Positions 8,718 to 17,531 of a DNA stretch of 64,000 nt are shown here, piece after piece. Position 1 is the stretch's first letter. Each line of letters starts with the position of its first letter. Location of the stretch: NCBI RefSeq assembly GCF_000803065.1, contig NZ_JSXI01000045.1:62001-126000 (forward strand), read 5' to 3'. A model generated the notes under the pieces. That model ran no database searches. It saw only the letters and a program-made list of their open reading frames with translations, and had not been told where the DNA came from. The DNA comes from Sphingomonas sp. ERG5. Lineage in GTDB: Bacteria > Pseudomonadota > Alphaproteobacteria > Sphingomonadales > Sphingomonadaceae. The position numbers and the translations under genes were made by a program.

Positions 8718-9767
8718 TCAGGTCTCGCGCACGATCAGGCGGGTCGGCAGCATCACCGATTTCGGCCGCGTGCCGTCGATCAGCTGCATCAGCTTCTCGA
8801 CCAGGATCGCACCGGCGATGCTGGTTTCCTGCTCGATCGTGGTGATGGCGGGAGTGAAATGCGCTGCGGGCGGGATGTTGTTATATCCGACCAGCGCATA
8901 ATCCTGCGGTGTCTGATGCCCGGCGGCACGGAATGCCCCGATCACCGCCATCGCGGCCGTATCGGAAAAGGCGAACACCGCATCGGGCCGGGGGTGAGTG
9001 CGGATATAATCGGCGGCGCTTTCGAAGGTCAGCGCATAAGCCATGGAATCGATCTGCAGATGATCGATCACCACATCCTGTCCGCTTTGCTGCGCCGCTT
9101 GCTGCAGTCCCTTGAAGCGCATGTCGATCTCGGCATGTTCGACATTGCCGACGAACAGCCAGCGTTTCGCGCCCCGCGCCAGGAAGCGCTCGCCGGCCAG
9201 TCGTCCGCCGGCAAGATTGTCGCTGCCGACCGCGCAATAGGGGCCGCCCGGATCGACCGCGCCCCACACCACCAAGGGCAGGCCGGCCTTGGCCAGGCTG
9301 GTCAGCAGCAGGTGGCGCGTACCCTGGCCGAGGATGATGAAGCCGTCGGTCGCGCGGGCGCGGTACAGGTCCTGAAAGCCGCGCGCGTCGCTCAGGCCAG
9401 GTGGCGACAGCAGCAAATCCTGGTCGCGTATCGAGAGCGCCTCGGACACGCCGGCGAGCAATTCGAAGATGAACGGGTCGCCGATCGCACCGCGCCGGTG
9501 CGACCCGAAATCGAGCACCACGGTGACCGTGTTGGCGCGCGACTGGCGCAGTTTCTGGGCGTTGCGGTTGACCGCATAGCCATTGGCCCGCGCCACTTCG
9601 AGCACGCGGTCGCGCGTCTCGGCGGTGACCAATGGGCTGCCGTTGAGCACGCGTGACACGGTTGGCTTCGATACCTGGGCGAGCCGCGCGATATCACTCA
9701 TCGTCAATGTGCCGCCGGCCGTATCGGCGGCGCGCGCGCCTCGTTTCTGTTTTAACCCATCGGCCAT
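8718..9767 (-). CDS. LacI-family transcriptional regulator
   Basis: 349 residues. The N-terminal HTH (about 21-50, MSDIARLAQVSKPTVSRVLN) and hinge helix are textbook LacI/GalR. Residues 80-345 form the periplasmic-binding-protein-like sensor domain, with late motifs DAVFAFSDTAA and ALVGYNN. It is divergently transcribed from the TonB receptor at 9909. The 12-bp palindrome at 9837-9848 sits in that gap, which makes the protein the natural candidate to bind it and its twin at 624-635. The ligand is probably a sugar, given the phosphorylase genes, but this is inference. Confidence 0.92.
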   Translation of the reverse strand: MADGLKQKRGARAADTAGGTLTMSDIARLAQVSKPTVSRVLNGSPLVTAETRDRVLEVARANGYAVNRNAQKLRQSRANTVTVVLDFGSHRRGAIGDPFIFELLAGVSEALSIRDQDLLLSPPGLSDARGFQDLYRARATDGFIILGQGTRHLLLTSLAKAGLPLVVWGAVDPGGPYCAVGSDNLAGGRLAGERFLARGAKRWLFVGNVEHAEIDMRFKGLQQAAQQSGQDVVIDHLQIDSMAYALTFESAADYIRTHPRPDAVFAFSDTAAMAVIGAFRAAGHQTPQDYALVGYNNIPPAAHFTPAITTIEQETSIAGAILVEKLMQLIDGTRPKSVMLPTRLIVRET

Positions 9768-9836
9768 CGCCCCACCCTAGGGTCAGCATGCAATAGCGGC
9801 AAGACGGCACCGGGGCACCTGGATGCAATAGTTCTT

Positions 9837-9848
9837 GAAATGCATTTC
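9837..9848. promoter_or_regulatory. Palindromic operator GAAATGCATTTC, copy 2
   Basis: Identical to the palindrome at 624-635. It lies 70 bp from the LacI-type start codon and about 60 bp before the TonB receptor start, a normal place for an operator controlling both divergent genes. An ATG at 9840 inside the palindrome is in frame with the receptor but lacks a ribosome-binding site and is not the likely start. Confidence 0.6.
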
Positions 9849-9908
9849 ATGATTAGATACCAAGTTGCCCGAAGGCGTCGCGAGATGCGCCTGATTGGGA
9901 GGATGGAC

Positions 9909-12317
9909 ATGGCATTTCAGATCAACCGCACGCTGCTGCTCGGCACGGCTCCGCTGGCCCTGGCGATCGCCTGCGCCGCGCCGGCTTATGCGCAGGACGC
10001 TGCCCCGGCGACCGCCGCCGCGCCCGAACAGGCTGATGAGCAGATCGACAACAGCACCGACGACATCATCGTGGTCGGCACCGCCGGCGGTGGCACGCGT
10101 CGTCAGGATGCGGCCTTCGCGGTCACCTCGATCAACGCCGAGGATATTTCGCGCCTCGCGCCGTCCAGCACTGCCGATCTGTTGCACTCGGTTCCCGGCG
10201 TCAGCGCGGAGAGCTCGGGTGGCCAGAACGGCGCCAACATCTTCGTGCGCGGTTTCCCCTCGGGCGGCGACGCGGAATTCGTCACGCTGCAATCCTCCGG
10301 CGTGCCGATCTTCCCGCCGCCCACCTTGTCCTTCCTCGAAAACACTCAGCTGTTCCGCATCGACGACACGATCGCCCGGGTCGAGGCGGTGCGCGGCGGC
10401 ACCGGCGCACTGTTCTCCTCGGGCCAGCCTGGCCTGACGGTCAACTTCGTGCAGCGCGAAGGCAGCCAGACCCCCAAGGGGTCAGTCCGGATCAGCGCCA
10501 CCGACTTCGGTGAAGTGCGCGGTGATGCCTGGGTCTCGGGCCCGCTCGGCGCGAACACCACCGCAATGATCGGCGGCTATTATGCGCAGTCGAACGGCAT
10601 CCGCGATCCGCAGTTCCGCGCTGAAAAGGGTGGGCAGATCACCGCCAATATCCGGCATGATTTCGGCAAGGGCTCGCTGCTCGTTTATGGCCGCTATCTC
10701 AACGATCATGGCCAGTGGCTGTTGCCGGTGCCGGTGTCGGTGAACGGCTCCAAGGTCAGCGACTTTCCCGGCTTCGATGCGCAGACCGGTACATTGGCGG
10801 GGCGCGAGACGCGCTTCTCGACCATCAACACTGGCCGCGTGGTCGATCTGGCCGACGGGCGCGGGGCGAAGATCTTCAATGGCGGCGTGAATTTCGACTA
10901 TGAACTCAGCGATGGCCTGAAGATCCGCGAACGCGCCAGCTATATGAAGGGTAGCGCCGACACGGTTGGCCTGGTGCCCGACGCCGCGCCGATGACGGCG
11001 GCGGATTATGTCGTGGCGAAATATGGTGCCGGCAACACGGTCGGAGCGTTGACCTATGTCAACGGCGGCGGCGTGGTGCCCGGATCGACTCCGGTGATCC
11101 AGGCCGGCATCTGGGAAGTCCGCAAGCAGATCGAATCCTTCGTCAACGACCTGTCGCTCGAATTCAAGCGCGGCGACAACACGCTGACCGTCGGCGGCTA
11201 TTTCGCGACCTATTCGTCGGATGATCGCTGGAATCTCGGCAACGGCCAGTTGCTGACCGCGGAAGAGCATGGCCGCCGTCTCAATCTGACGCTCGGCGAC
11301 GGTCGTCAGGCGACGCGCTCGGGTTTCGTCCAGGGCGCGACTTTCAACGTCAATGCGCAATATGACGGCAAGGATTATGCCGCCTATGCGGTCGATGAAT
11401 ATCAGATCACGCCGGAACTGCGCATCGATGGCGGCATTCGCTGGCAGCGCCACACGGTAAGCGGGCGGTTGGAGAACAACACGTTCGGCGTCGATACCGA
11501 CAACAATCCCAATACGCTGTACAATAACGGCACCGCAGTCCTGAACGGCACCTTCTCGGGCTTGCCCAAGGGTGATTATAGCGGCTCGAAAGTGTCGTGG
11601 ACGGCCGGCATCAACTATGACTTCTCCAATCAGATCGGCGCTTTCGCGCGCTACAGCCGCGGCAACAGCTTCCCGTTCTTCGACGCCCTGCGCGACGGTG
11701 TGACGATCGCGCCGAAGGTCGACAGCTATGAGCTGGGTTTGAAGGTGTCGACGCCGATGGTCAGTGCTTACGCGACCTTCTTCCATAATGACTTTACCGG
11801 GCTGGGCGTGAGCCGCATCATCAACAATGTGCCGCAGATCTCGATCGGCGGGGCGCGCACCAACGGGATCGAATTCGAAGGAACGATCCGGCCGGTTCAT
11901 GGGCTCAGCATCGATCTCGGCGCGACCTATCTCGATGCGAAATACCGCAACTTCTTCACCTCGGTCGATGTCAGTGGCCTGCAGGTGCAGCGCCAGCCCA
12001 AATGGCAATGGCGCGTGTCGCCGTCCTACGAACATGATTTCGGCGGCGCCAAGGCGGCGGTGTTCACCACGCTCAGCTATATCGGCGACCGCTTCTCCGA
12101 TCCCGAGAACAAGCAAGTGCTGCCGAAATTTTACAAGCTCGACGCTGGGGTCGCGGTCACGGTGGCGGAGAAGATCAAGCTGCAGGTCACGGGCGACAAT
12201 CTGACCAACCGCATTGGCCTGACCGAAGGCAATCCGCGTGTCATCGGTTCGCAAGGCGGGCTCGCCCGGCCGATCCTGGGCCGCTCGTTCCGTTTCTCGG
12301 TCGGCTACAGCTTCTGA
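9909..12317 (+). CDS. TonB-dependent outer-membrane receptor
   Basis: 802 residues from the ATG at 9909, chosen because GGGAGG lies six bases before it. A signal peptide ends near AYAQD. A TonB-box-like DDIIVVGT is followed by a plug domain (LAPSSTADLLHSVPGVS, IFVRGFPSGG, ARVEAVRGG) and then a long beta-barrel ending in the aromatic RFSVGYSF. The receptor imports a substrate across the outer membrane using TonB energy. Adjacent LacI control and the phosphorylase/mutase genes suggest an oligosaccharide substrate, although the plug sequence itself does not discriminate sugars from siderophores. Confidence 0.9.
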   Translation: MAFQINRTLLLGTAPLALAIACAAPAYAQDAAPATAAAPEQADEQIDNSTDDIIVVGTAGGGTRRQDAAFAVTSINAEDISRLAPSSTADLLHSVPGVSAESSGGQNGANIFVRGFPSGGDAEFVTLQSSGVPIFPPPTLSFLENTQLFRIDDTIARVEAVRGGTGALFSSGQPGLTVNFVQREGSQTPKGSVRISATDFGEVRGDAWVSGPLGANTTAMIGGYYAQSNGIRDPQFRAEKGGQITANIRHDFGKGSLLVYGRYLNDHGQWLLPVPVSVNGSKVSDFPGFDAQTGTLAGRETRFSTINTGRVVDLADGRGAKIFNGGVNFDYELSDGLKIRERASYMKGSADTVGLVPDAAPMTAADYVVAKYGAGNTVGALTYVNGGGVVPGSTPVIQAGIWEVRKQIESFVNDLSLEFKRGDNTLTVGGYFATYSSDDRWNLGNGQLLTAEEHGRRLNLTLGDGRQATRSGFVQGATFNVNAQYDGKDYAAYAVDEYQITPELRIDGGIRWQRHTVSGRLENNTFGVDTDNNPNTLYNNGTAVLNGTFSGLPKGDYSGSKVSWTAGINYDFSNQIGAFARYSRGNSFPFFDALRDGVTIAPKVDSYELGLKVSTPMVSAYATFFHNDFTGLGVSRIINNVPQISIGGARTNGIEFEGTIRPVHGLSIDLGATYLDAKYRNFFTSVDVSGLQVQRQPKWQWRVSPSYEHDFGGAKAAVFTTLSYIGDRFSDPENKQVLPKFYKLDAGVAVTVAEKIKLQVTGDNLTNRIGLTEGNPRVIGSQGGLARPILGRSFRFSVGYSF

Positions 12318-12326
12318 TCCCCGGGA

Positions 12327-12353
12327 CGCGGGGTGCCTGCCCGGCACCCCGCG
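12327..12353. terminator. Strong hairpin between convergent TonB receptor and pirin genes
   Basis: An 11-bp perfect stem (CGCGGGGTGCC / GGCACCCCGCG) with a 5-base loop lies just after the receptor stop and before the convergent pirin stop. It probably terminates both directions; only a short T-tract follows on the plus strand. Confidence 0.7.
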
Positions 12354-12362
12354 ATTTCCCGT

Positions 12363-13265
12363 TCACGGATAGCTGACGGTCAGCGGCACGTCCGGAATCG
12401 GAATCCATTCCTTGTCGTCGCCCGGCACCTTGGGGAAATTCCCCGCCGTCCAGTCTCGCCTGGCCTGCTCGATGCGTTCGCGGTCGGACGACACGAAGTT
12501 CCACCAGACATGGCGTGGCGTCGCGAACGCCTCGCCGCCGCACAGCATCACCCGGCCGCCGCGCGTCGAGCGCAGCGTCGCGGCGACGCCGGGCTGCAAC
12601 ACATAAAGCGTCATGGGTTCGAGCGTCATGCCATCGAGGCTCGCATCGCCCAGCGCGACATAGAGTGCGCGTTCGTCCGCGCCCGCATCGATCGGCACGC
12701 TGCCGCCCGCCTCAAGCATGATGTCGGCATAGATCGTCTCGGCATAGGTCGTGGTCGGCGCGGCGACACCCCATAAGCGGCCCATGATGATGCGCGCGCG
12801 GGCGCCGCTCGTCTCGACCACCGGCAGCGCGGCCTTGCCGACATGCTCGAACGCCGGATCCATTTCCTCGTTCTTCTCGGGCAGCGCGATCCAGGTCTGG
12901 ATGCCCGACAGTTCCGGGCCGATCGTGCGCTCGGCGCTGGGCGAGCGCTCGGAATGGACGATGCCATGGCCTGCGGTCATCAGGTTGACCGCGCCCGGCT
13001 CGATCGTCGCGAAGGTGCCGATCGAATCGCGATGGTCGATCGCGCCGCCGAACAAATAGGTCACCGTGGCGAGGTTGATATGCGGGTGCGGCCGCACGTC
13101 GATGCCTTGGCCGACGCTGAGGTGCGCCGGACCCATCTGGTCGAAGAACAGGAACGGCCCGACCATGGTACGGGGTCTGGACGGCAGGGTGCGATGAACC
13201 TTGAACCCGCCCAGGTCATGGGTAACCGGCGTGATCGTCTGCAGGATCAGATCGTCATTGGTCAT
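12363..13265 (-). CDS. Pirin family protein (bicupin)
   Basis: 300 residues. Signature stretches of pirins are present: GPFLFFDQMGPA near 37-48, RPHPHINLATVTYLF near 58-72, and NLMTAGHGIVHSER near 94-107, which give the metal-binding His residues and Glu of the N-terminal cupin. A second cupin follows (GRLWGVAAP; MLCGGEAF). Pirins are metal-dependent, some acting as quercetin dioxygenases and others as redox-linked regulators. The gene overlaps the preceding Nudix gene by 11 bp, making it the last gene of a BolA-GST-Nudix-pirin operon. Confidence 0.93.
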   Translation of the reverse strand: MTNDDLILQTITPVTHDLGGFKVHRTLPSRPRTMVGPFLFFDQMGPAHLSVGQGIDVRPHPHINLATVTYLFGGAIDHRDSIGTFATIEPGAVNLMTAGHGIVHSERSPSAERTIGPELSGIQTWIALPEKNEEMDPAFEHVGKAALPVVETSGARARIIMGRLWGVAAPTTTYAETIYADIMLEAGGSVPIDAGADERALYVALGDASLDGMTLEPMTLYVLQPGVAATLRSTRGGRVMLCGGEAFATPRHVWWNFVSSDRERIEQARRDWTAGNFPKVPGDDKEWIPIPDVPLTVSYP

Positions 13266-13698
13266 CGGTCTGCTCCAGGATCGCGCGCAGATCTTCGGGA
13301 AAGATCGTCTCGGGCCAGGTGGCCAGTTCGTCGCGCGCGAACCAGCGATGTGCCTGCATCACGCGGCGCTCGAGCTCGGTATGGCCGGAAGTATCGATCG
13401 CGCAGGCGCCGGCGGACACGCGGAAATAGCGCTCCTCGGCGATCACCGGCACATCCTCAAGCGTGGTGAAGGTGACCGTGCGGCGATGCACCTCCGGCCC
13501 GCAATCGAGGTCGAGGCCGGTTTCCTCGCGCAGTTCGCGCCGCGCCGCCTCGGCAAAGCTCTCGCCCGGATCGATCGCACCGCCCGGCGTGGCCCAGAAG
13601 GGCGGACGGTCGCCGGCGTCGAAGCGGAACAGCAGCACATGGTCCCGGTCGTCGATCAGCAGGATCCGCGCGGCGGGGCGTTTGGCAAGCACGGTCAT
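13255..13698 (-). CDS. Nudix hydrolase
   Basis: 147 residues. The complete Nudix box runs from Gly40 to about residue 62 with the GX5E pattern, then RELREETG supplying the metal-binding glutamates. It hydrolyses a nucleoside diphosphate linked to some moiety; the sequence does not tell which. The gene overlaps the GST gene upstream by ATGA (13695-13698) and the pirin gene downstream by 11 bp, so all are likely made from one mRNA. Confidence 0.92.
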   Translation of the reverse strand: MTVLAKRPAARILLIDDRDHVLLFRFDAGDRPPFWATPGGAIDPGESFAEAARRELREETGLDLDCGPEVHRRTVTFTTLEDVPVIAEERYFRVSAGACAIDTSGHTELERRVMQAHRWFARDELATWPETIFPEDLRAILEQTDDQ

Positions 13699-14405
13699 TC
13701 GCCGTCCAGTTCGAGATAATGGCGGAAAATGCCTTCCGTGTTGAAGGCCAGGCGCCGGTCGCTGTTCAGATAGGCCTGGATGCCGGATAGTTGCGCGACC
13801 TGGTCATGGAGGCGGATCAGGCCGGGATAATCGCCTTCGATCGCGGCCATGCGCCGCGGGAACATATAACGCAGCCCCTCGACGATCTGGAACAGTGAGG
13901 TGTCGGCATAGGTCCAGCGATGGTCGATCAGCCAGTCGCCGGGATTGACCCTCAGCGCAGCCTCGAAATAGCCGAGGAATTTGGGCATGCGCCCGTCGCG
14001 GAACTGCTTCGCCGCGCGCGCCGCTTCGGGCTTTTGCTCGCGATAATAGGCTCTCATCTCGACTGGATGGTGCACATTATGCGCCTCCGCGACCAGATCG
14101 GTGATGGTCAGCTGCAGCTGATGGATCCAGTAGCGATCGGCGACCGCCGACGGCGCCAGATCGTGATTCTCGCCGAGATAGAGCAGGATATCGGCGACTT
14201 GCGCGATGACCAGCTGGTCGATTTCGAGATAGGGTGGTGCGAAGGGTGCGCGGCCCCGGCGCGCCGCCATGTCGGCCAGCAGCCGTTTTTCGCCATCCGC
14301 GCCGCGCGCACAATCGACATAGTCGATCCCGGCGGCCTCAAGCGCGAGGCGCACGAACTCGCCGCGTCCCTGGATCGTCGGCCAGTACCAGAGCCTGTAC
14401 GCCAT
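13695..14405 (-). CDS. Glutathione S-transferase
   Basis: 236 residues. The N-terminal thioredoxin-like domain starts YRLWYWPTIQGRGEFVRLAL, with Tyr near the usual catalytic position, as in alpha/mu/pi/sigma-like GSTs. QVADILLYLGE closes that domain, and an all-helical C-terminal domain follows with WTYADTSLFQ. The ATG at 14405 is preferred because GGGAG lies seven bases before it; a GTG at 14411 overlaps the BolA stop. Conjugates glutathione to electrophiles; actual substrate unknown. Confidence 0.88.
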   Translation of the reverse strand: MAYRLWYWPTIQGRGEFVRLALEAAGIDYVDCARGADGEKRLLADMAARRGRAPFAPPYLEIDQLVIAQVADILLYLGENHDLAPSAVADRYWIHQLQLTITDLVAEAHNVHHPVEMRAYYREQKPEAARAAKQFRDGRMPKFLGYFEAALRVNPGDWLIDHRWTYADTSLFQIVEGLRYMFPRRMAAIEGDYPGLIRLHDQVAQLSGIQAYLNSDRRLAFNTEGIFRHYLELDGE

Positions 14406-14407
14406 CG

Positions 14408-14692
14408 TCACTCTCCCGGCGCGCGTGCCTTGATCGCCAGTGCATGGATGCTGGTCTGGAGCAGCTCGGACAGCGCGTTATTGACCAGCCGCTGACGCTG
14501 AACGCGCGACAGGCCGATAAAGGCCGGGGTTTCGACGACGACGGTGAAGTGCGATTCGCCGCTGCCGTCATCGCCCATATGGCCGGCATGGTGGGCGCTG
14601 TCGTTGATCACCTCGAGATGCGACGGGGCGAGCGCCGCGGTGAGCTGGGCGGTGATGGCGGCGGCAACGGGGCCGGTGGCGGGGCTGGTCAT
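14408..14692 (-). CDS. BolA family protein
   Basis: 94 residues. The core HLEVINDSAHHAGH followed by ESHFTVVVETPAFIGLSRVQRQRLVNNAL is typical BolA, including the conserved His of the C-terminal segment (SIHALAIKARAPGE). BolA proteins work with monothiol glutaredoxins in iron-sulfur handling and stress responses. The gene heads a minus-strand operon with GST, Nudix and pirin genes and is divergent from the J-domain gene with under 50 bp between. The in-frame stretch upstream of 14692 is antisense to that gene and was discarded. Confidence 0.93.
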   Translation of the reverse strand: MTSPATGPVAAAITAQLTAALAPSHLEVINDSAHHAGHMGDDGSGESHFTVVVETPAFIGLSRVQRQRLVNNALSELLQTSIHALAIKARAPGE

Positions 14693-14739
14693 CGTCACTA
14701 TATAAGCCACTTTTGGGTTTCGGGGAGCCGCGTGTCGCT

Positions 14740-15357
14740 GTGAGTGAGAAGAAGGCGGACGAAAGCGAAAAAAGGGACCGGCCGGGCGCACGTTTTCACG
14801 GCCGGGTCGAGGGGACGGGCAGGGACTGCGCCGAGCCGGGCTGCCATGAGCCGGGCGAATTCCGTGCGCCCGCGCTCGATGGACCAAATGGTGGTGACGG
14901 ACCGCGCCCGTATCGCTGGTTCTGCCTCGACCATGTCCGCGCGTTCAATGCGCGCTACAATTTCTTCAACGGCATGAGCGCCGACGAAATCCACGACGCG
15001 CAGCGCCCCTTTGCCGGCTGGGAGCGCGAGACGCGCGCCTTCGCGCATTCCGGCGCCGACCGCCCGCCGACCTGGGCCGATTTTCGCGATCCGCTCGATG
15101 CGATCGGCGCACGCTTCAAGCGCGCGACCGAAGCGCCGCGCGCCGATGGCCGGATGCTGTCGGAGGGCGAACGCCGTGCATTGAAGGTGCTGGGACTGGG
15201 GGCCGATGTCGACCGGCGCGGCCTCAGAACGCGCTATGCCGAGCTGGTGCGGAAATATCACCCCGACCGTAATGGCGGCGACCGCAGCTACGAAAAGGCG
15301 CTGCAGGACGTGATCGCGGCCTACACGCAATTGAAGGGGGCGGCGGCGTTCGCATGA
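14740..15357 (+). CDS. J-domain protein with N-terminal Cys-rich motif
   Basis: About 205 residues. The C-terminal J domain (about 142-200) has the invariant HPD in RKYHPDRNGG and would stimulate an Hsp70 (DnaK). The N-terminal part contains CAEPGC and later FCLDHV, a C-x4-C...C-x2-H arrangement that could bind zinc. A J domain at the C-terminus rather than the N-terminus marks it as a non-DnaJ, class III co-chaperone. The start is uncertain: the GTG at 14740 is chosen, but a TTG at 14713 is in frame and also lacks a well-spaced ribosome-binding site. Confidence 0.85.
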   Translation: MSEKKADESEKRDRPGARFHGRVEGTGRDCAEPGCHEPGEFRAPALDGPNGGDGPRPYRWFCLDHVRAFNARYNFFNGMSADEIHDAQRPFAGWERETRAFAHSGADRPPTWADFRDPLDAIGARFKRATEAPRADGRMLSEGERRALKVLGLGADVDRRGLRTRYAELVRKYHPDRNGGDRSYEKALQDVIAAYTQLKGAAAFA

Positions 15358-15428
15358 CGTATTTCCTTCCCCGCCGGGGAGTGCCGGATAAGACTGCCCC
15401 CGGCGCTTGAGGCGCACTCACGCGGCGA

Positions 15429-16091
15429 TCATCCCTCGCGCGTCATCCGTTCCTGACGCGCGCGCTCCAGGTCGTTCAACTCGGGCAGCATGAACGACCC
15501 GATCGGCACCGGGCCGGCGGGTTCATAGCTTGCGATGATCACGCCAGTGGTCGAGACTTGGTGATCGACCAGCGTCAAGGCGCCGGACGCGACACCGGCG
15601 GCGAACAGCCGCTTGCCGCCGCCCAGGACGACCGGGAAGGTCATCACGAACAGCCGGTCGATCAGCCTCGCCTCGAGCAGTGCCGGATAGAGCGCGGTGC
15701 TGCCCTGGATCAGCAGGTTGGGCCCATCGCCCGCCTTGAGTCTGGCGATGCCGGTCGCCGCGTCGCCGTTGATCGCGTGCGAATTCCGCCAGCCGAGCGG
15801 CTCGGTCGAGGATGTGACGACATATTTGGCGATCCTGTCGAACTTCTCGCCGATCGGGTCATTGGTCATGAACGGCCAGTGCGCGGCGAAGATCTCATAG
15901 GTCTTGCGGCCGAGCAGCAGATCATAATCGCCGCCGATCACGCCGCCCATATAATCGCCCATCATCTCGTCCCAATAGCTGCATGACCAGCCGCCAAGGG
16001 TGAAACCACCGGTCGGGTCTTCGGTGGGGCCGCCCGGGGCCTGCATGATGCCGTCGAGCGACTGGAAGACCCCGGCTATGATCTTGCGCAT
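15429..16091 (-). CDS. Dihydrofolate reductase / RibD C-terminal domain family protein
   Basis: 220 residues. MRKIIAGVFQSLDGIMQAPGG, LLLGRKTYEIFAAHWP and NLLIQGSTALYPALL are the nucleotide-binding elements of the DHFR-like fold as found in the RibD C-terminal/YwjB group. These usually small cytoplasmic reductases use NADPH; most have no assigned substrate. The last about 30 residues (FMLPELNDLERARQERMTREG) are an added charged tail. It is separated from the VOC operon by a strong hairpin at 16137-16159, suggesting its own promoter. Confidence 0.85.
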   Translation of the reverse strand: MRKIIAGVFQSLDGIMQAPGGPTEDPTGGFTLGGWSCSYWDEMMGDYMGGVIGGDYDLLLGRKTYEIFAAHWPFMTNDPIGEKFDRIAKYVVTSSTEPLGWRNSHAINGDAATGIARLKAGDGPNLLIQGSTALYPALLEARLIDRLFVMTFPVVLGGGKRLFAAGVASGALTLVDHQVSTTGVIIASYEPAGPVPIGSFMLPELNDLERARQERMTREG

Positions 16092-16136
16092 CGGAATGCC
16101 TTTCGGGGCGGGGCGTCGGGGGAGGTGTCAGCCTTG

Positions 16137-16159
16137 CCTCCCCCGCGCCGCGGGGGAGG
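16137..16159 (-). terminator. Hairpin ending the VOC/DUF1428 operon
   Basis: A 10-bp stem CCTCCCCCGC / GCGGGGGAGG with a 3-base loop lies just downstream (minus strand) of the last VOC gene. It probably terminates the long minus-strand operon before the DHFR-like gene; no strong U-run is seen. Confidence 0.55.
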
Positions 16160-16195
16160 ATGTCGGCGCGATCGGAGTGACGCGGTCGATAGGGT

Positions 16196-16687
16196 TCAGG
16201 CGACCAATTCTCCGGCGACGGCGCGTTCGATCGCCGCGATGTCGATCTTACCCATCGTCATCATCGCATCCATCGCTCGCTTGGCTGCCGCCCGGTCCGG
16301 ACTCGATATGGCGGCCATCAGCGCGCGGGGCGTGATTTGCCAGGACAGGCCGAACCGGTCCCTGCACCAGCCGCACGCACTTTCCGCGCCACCGCCATCG
16401 ACGATCGCGTTCCAGTAGCGGTCGGTCTCTTCCTGGCTGTCGGTATAGATCTGGAACGACACGGCTTCGTCGAACTTGAATGTGTCGCCGCCGTTCAGGC
16501 CAAGGAACTTCATGCCGAGCACGGTGAACTCGACCGTCAGCACAGCGCCTTCCTTGCTCGAAGGGTTGTCACCCGGCGCGAGATTGACCGCGTCGACGCT
16601 CGAATCGGGGAAGGTCGCGGCGTAGAATTCGGCCGCGTCCTGGGCATTGTGGTTGAACCACAGGCATGGTGCGATCTTGTGCATCAT
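16196..16687 (-). CDS. VOC-family protein, PhnB / 3-demethylubiquinone methyltransferase-like type
   Basis: 163 residues. Begins HKIAPCLWFNHNAQDAAEFY and contains LTVEFTVLGMKFLGLNGG and GWCRDRFGLSWQITP, the hallmark stretches of PhnB-like vicinal-oxygen-chelate proteins. Such proteins bind metal or small molecules, and most have no proven reaction despite the historical methyltransferase label. It is the last gene of a seven-gene minus-strand operon, 24 bp after the upstream VOC gene. Confidence 0.88.
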   Translation of the reverse strand: MMHKIAPCLWFNHNAQDAAEFYAATFPDSSVDAVNLAPGDNPSSKEGAVLTVEFTVLGMKFLGLNGGDTFKFDEAVSFQIYTDSQEETDRYWNAIVDGGGAESACGWCRDRFGLSWQITPRALMAAISSPDRAAAKRAMDAMMTMGKIDIAAIERAVAGELVA

Positions 16688-16711
16688 TTCTCTCCTTGTT
16701 CTGGTCCGCGC

Positions 16712-17497
16712 TTATTTGCCCGGCCCGACCACGCCGAACATCACGCCGTGCGGGTCGCTCGCCACGATGATGCGGTCACCGCCCGGGACTTCCATCGGCT
16801 CGAGATGGACGGTGCCGCCACTGTCCTTCACCTTCTGCGCGGCGACGTCGATGTCGGGCGCGCGGAAATAGAATTGCCAGGCGGGCGGCGGGCTGTCCGG
16901 CTGTCGGTTCATGGTCGCGCCGATGATCTGCTCGCCGACCGCGACGAAGACGTAATCGCCTGAACCCGGCATCGTCATCTTGTCGGGATAGGTCCAGCCG
17001 AACACCGTGGCGTAAAAGGCGTTCGCCGCATCCTGGTCGGTGGTCGCCAGTTCGTTCCAGTTGCACTTGCCCATGCCCATCCGGTCATAGGCGGTGCTGT
17101 CTTCCGGGCTGGTGCCGCGCATCACGTAAAAGGGGATGCCCTGCGGATCGGCGACCATCGCGATGCGGCCGATATCGGGAATGTCCCAGGCGGGCATCAG
17201 CACGCTGCCACCCGCCGCCCTGATCTTCTCGACCGTCGCATCGACGTCATTGACGCCGATATAGAAGAGCCAGGTAGGTTTGGCGCCGCCCGCGATCATT
17301 GCGGGCGTCAGATGCAACACGCCGCCGACCTGACCGCCGCCCGACTCCGGGCTGACATTGATCATGCGGTAATCCTGGCCGCCCGGCAGCGGTTCTCCAA
17401 CCGTCCAGCCGATCACATGGTCGTAAAATGCTTTTGACGCATCCGGGTCGGCGGTCATCAGCTCGTACCAGATCGGCGTACCTTCGGGATTGGGCAT
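16712..17497 (-). CDS. Two-domain VOC (glyoxalase/bleomycin-resistance-like) protein
   Basis: 261 residues from the ATG at 17497, preceded by AGGAG with seven-base spacing. Two consecutive betaalphabetabetabeta VOC modules are visible: PIWYELMTADPDASKAFY at the N-terminus and NWNELATTDQDAANAFY near residue 140. Each ends with a DPxGxxF-type strand (VADPQGIPFYVM, ASDPHGVMFGVV). The paired modules form one complete chelate site. Probable metal-dependent enzyme or sequestering protein for an electrophilic small molecule; exact substrate unknown. Confidence 0.9.
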   Translation of the reverse strand: MPNPEGTPIWYELMTADPDASKAFYDHVIGWTVGEPLPGGQDYRMINVSPESGGGQVGGVLHLTPAMIAGGAKPTWLFYIGVNDVDATVEKIRAAGGSVLMPAWDIPDIGRIAMVADPQGIPFYVMRGTSPEDSTAYDRMGMGKCNWNELATTDQDAANAFYATVFGWTYPDKMTMPGSGDYVFVAVGEQIIGATMNRQPDSPPPAWQFYFRAPDIDVAAQKVKDSGGTVHLEPMEVPGGDRIIVASDPHGVMFGVVGPGK

Positions 17498-17531
17498 CGT
17501 CTCTCTCCTGTCGAATAGGCTTGTTGCTGGA

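Noticed and set aside
10482..12347. A 621-codon open frame antisense to the first TonB receptor
   Set aside because: The receptor has a signal peptide, plug and barrel; the antisense frame has shadow-type composition and no motif.
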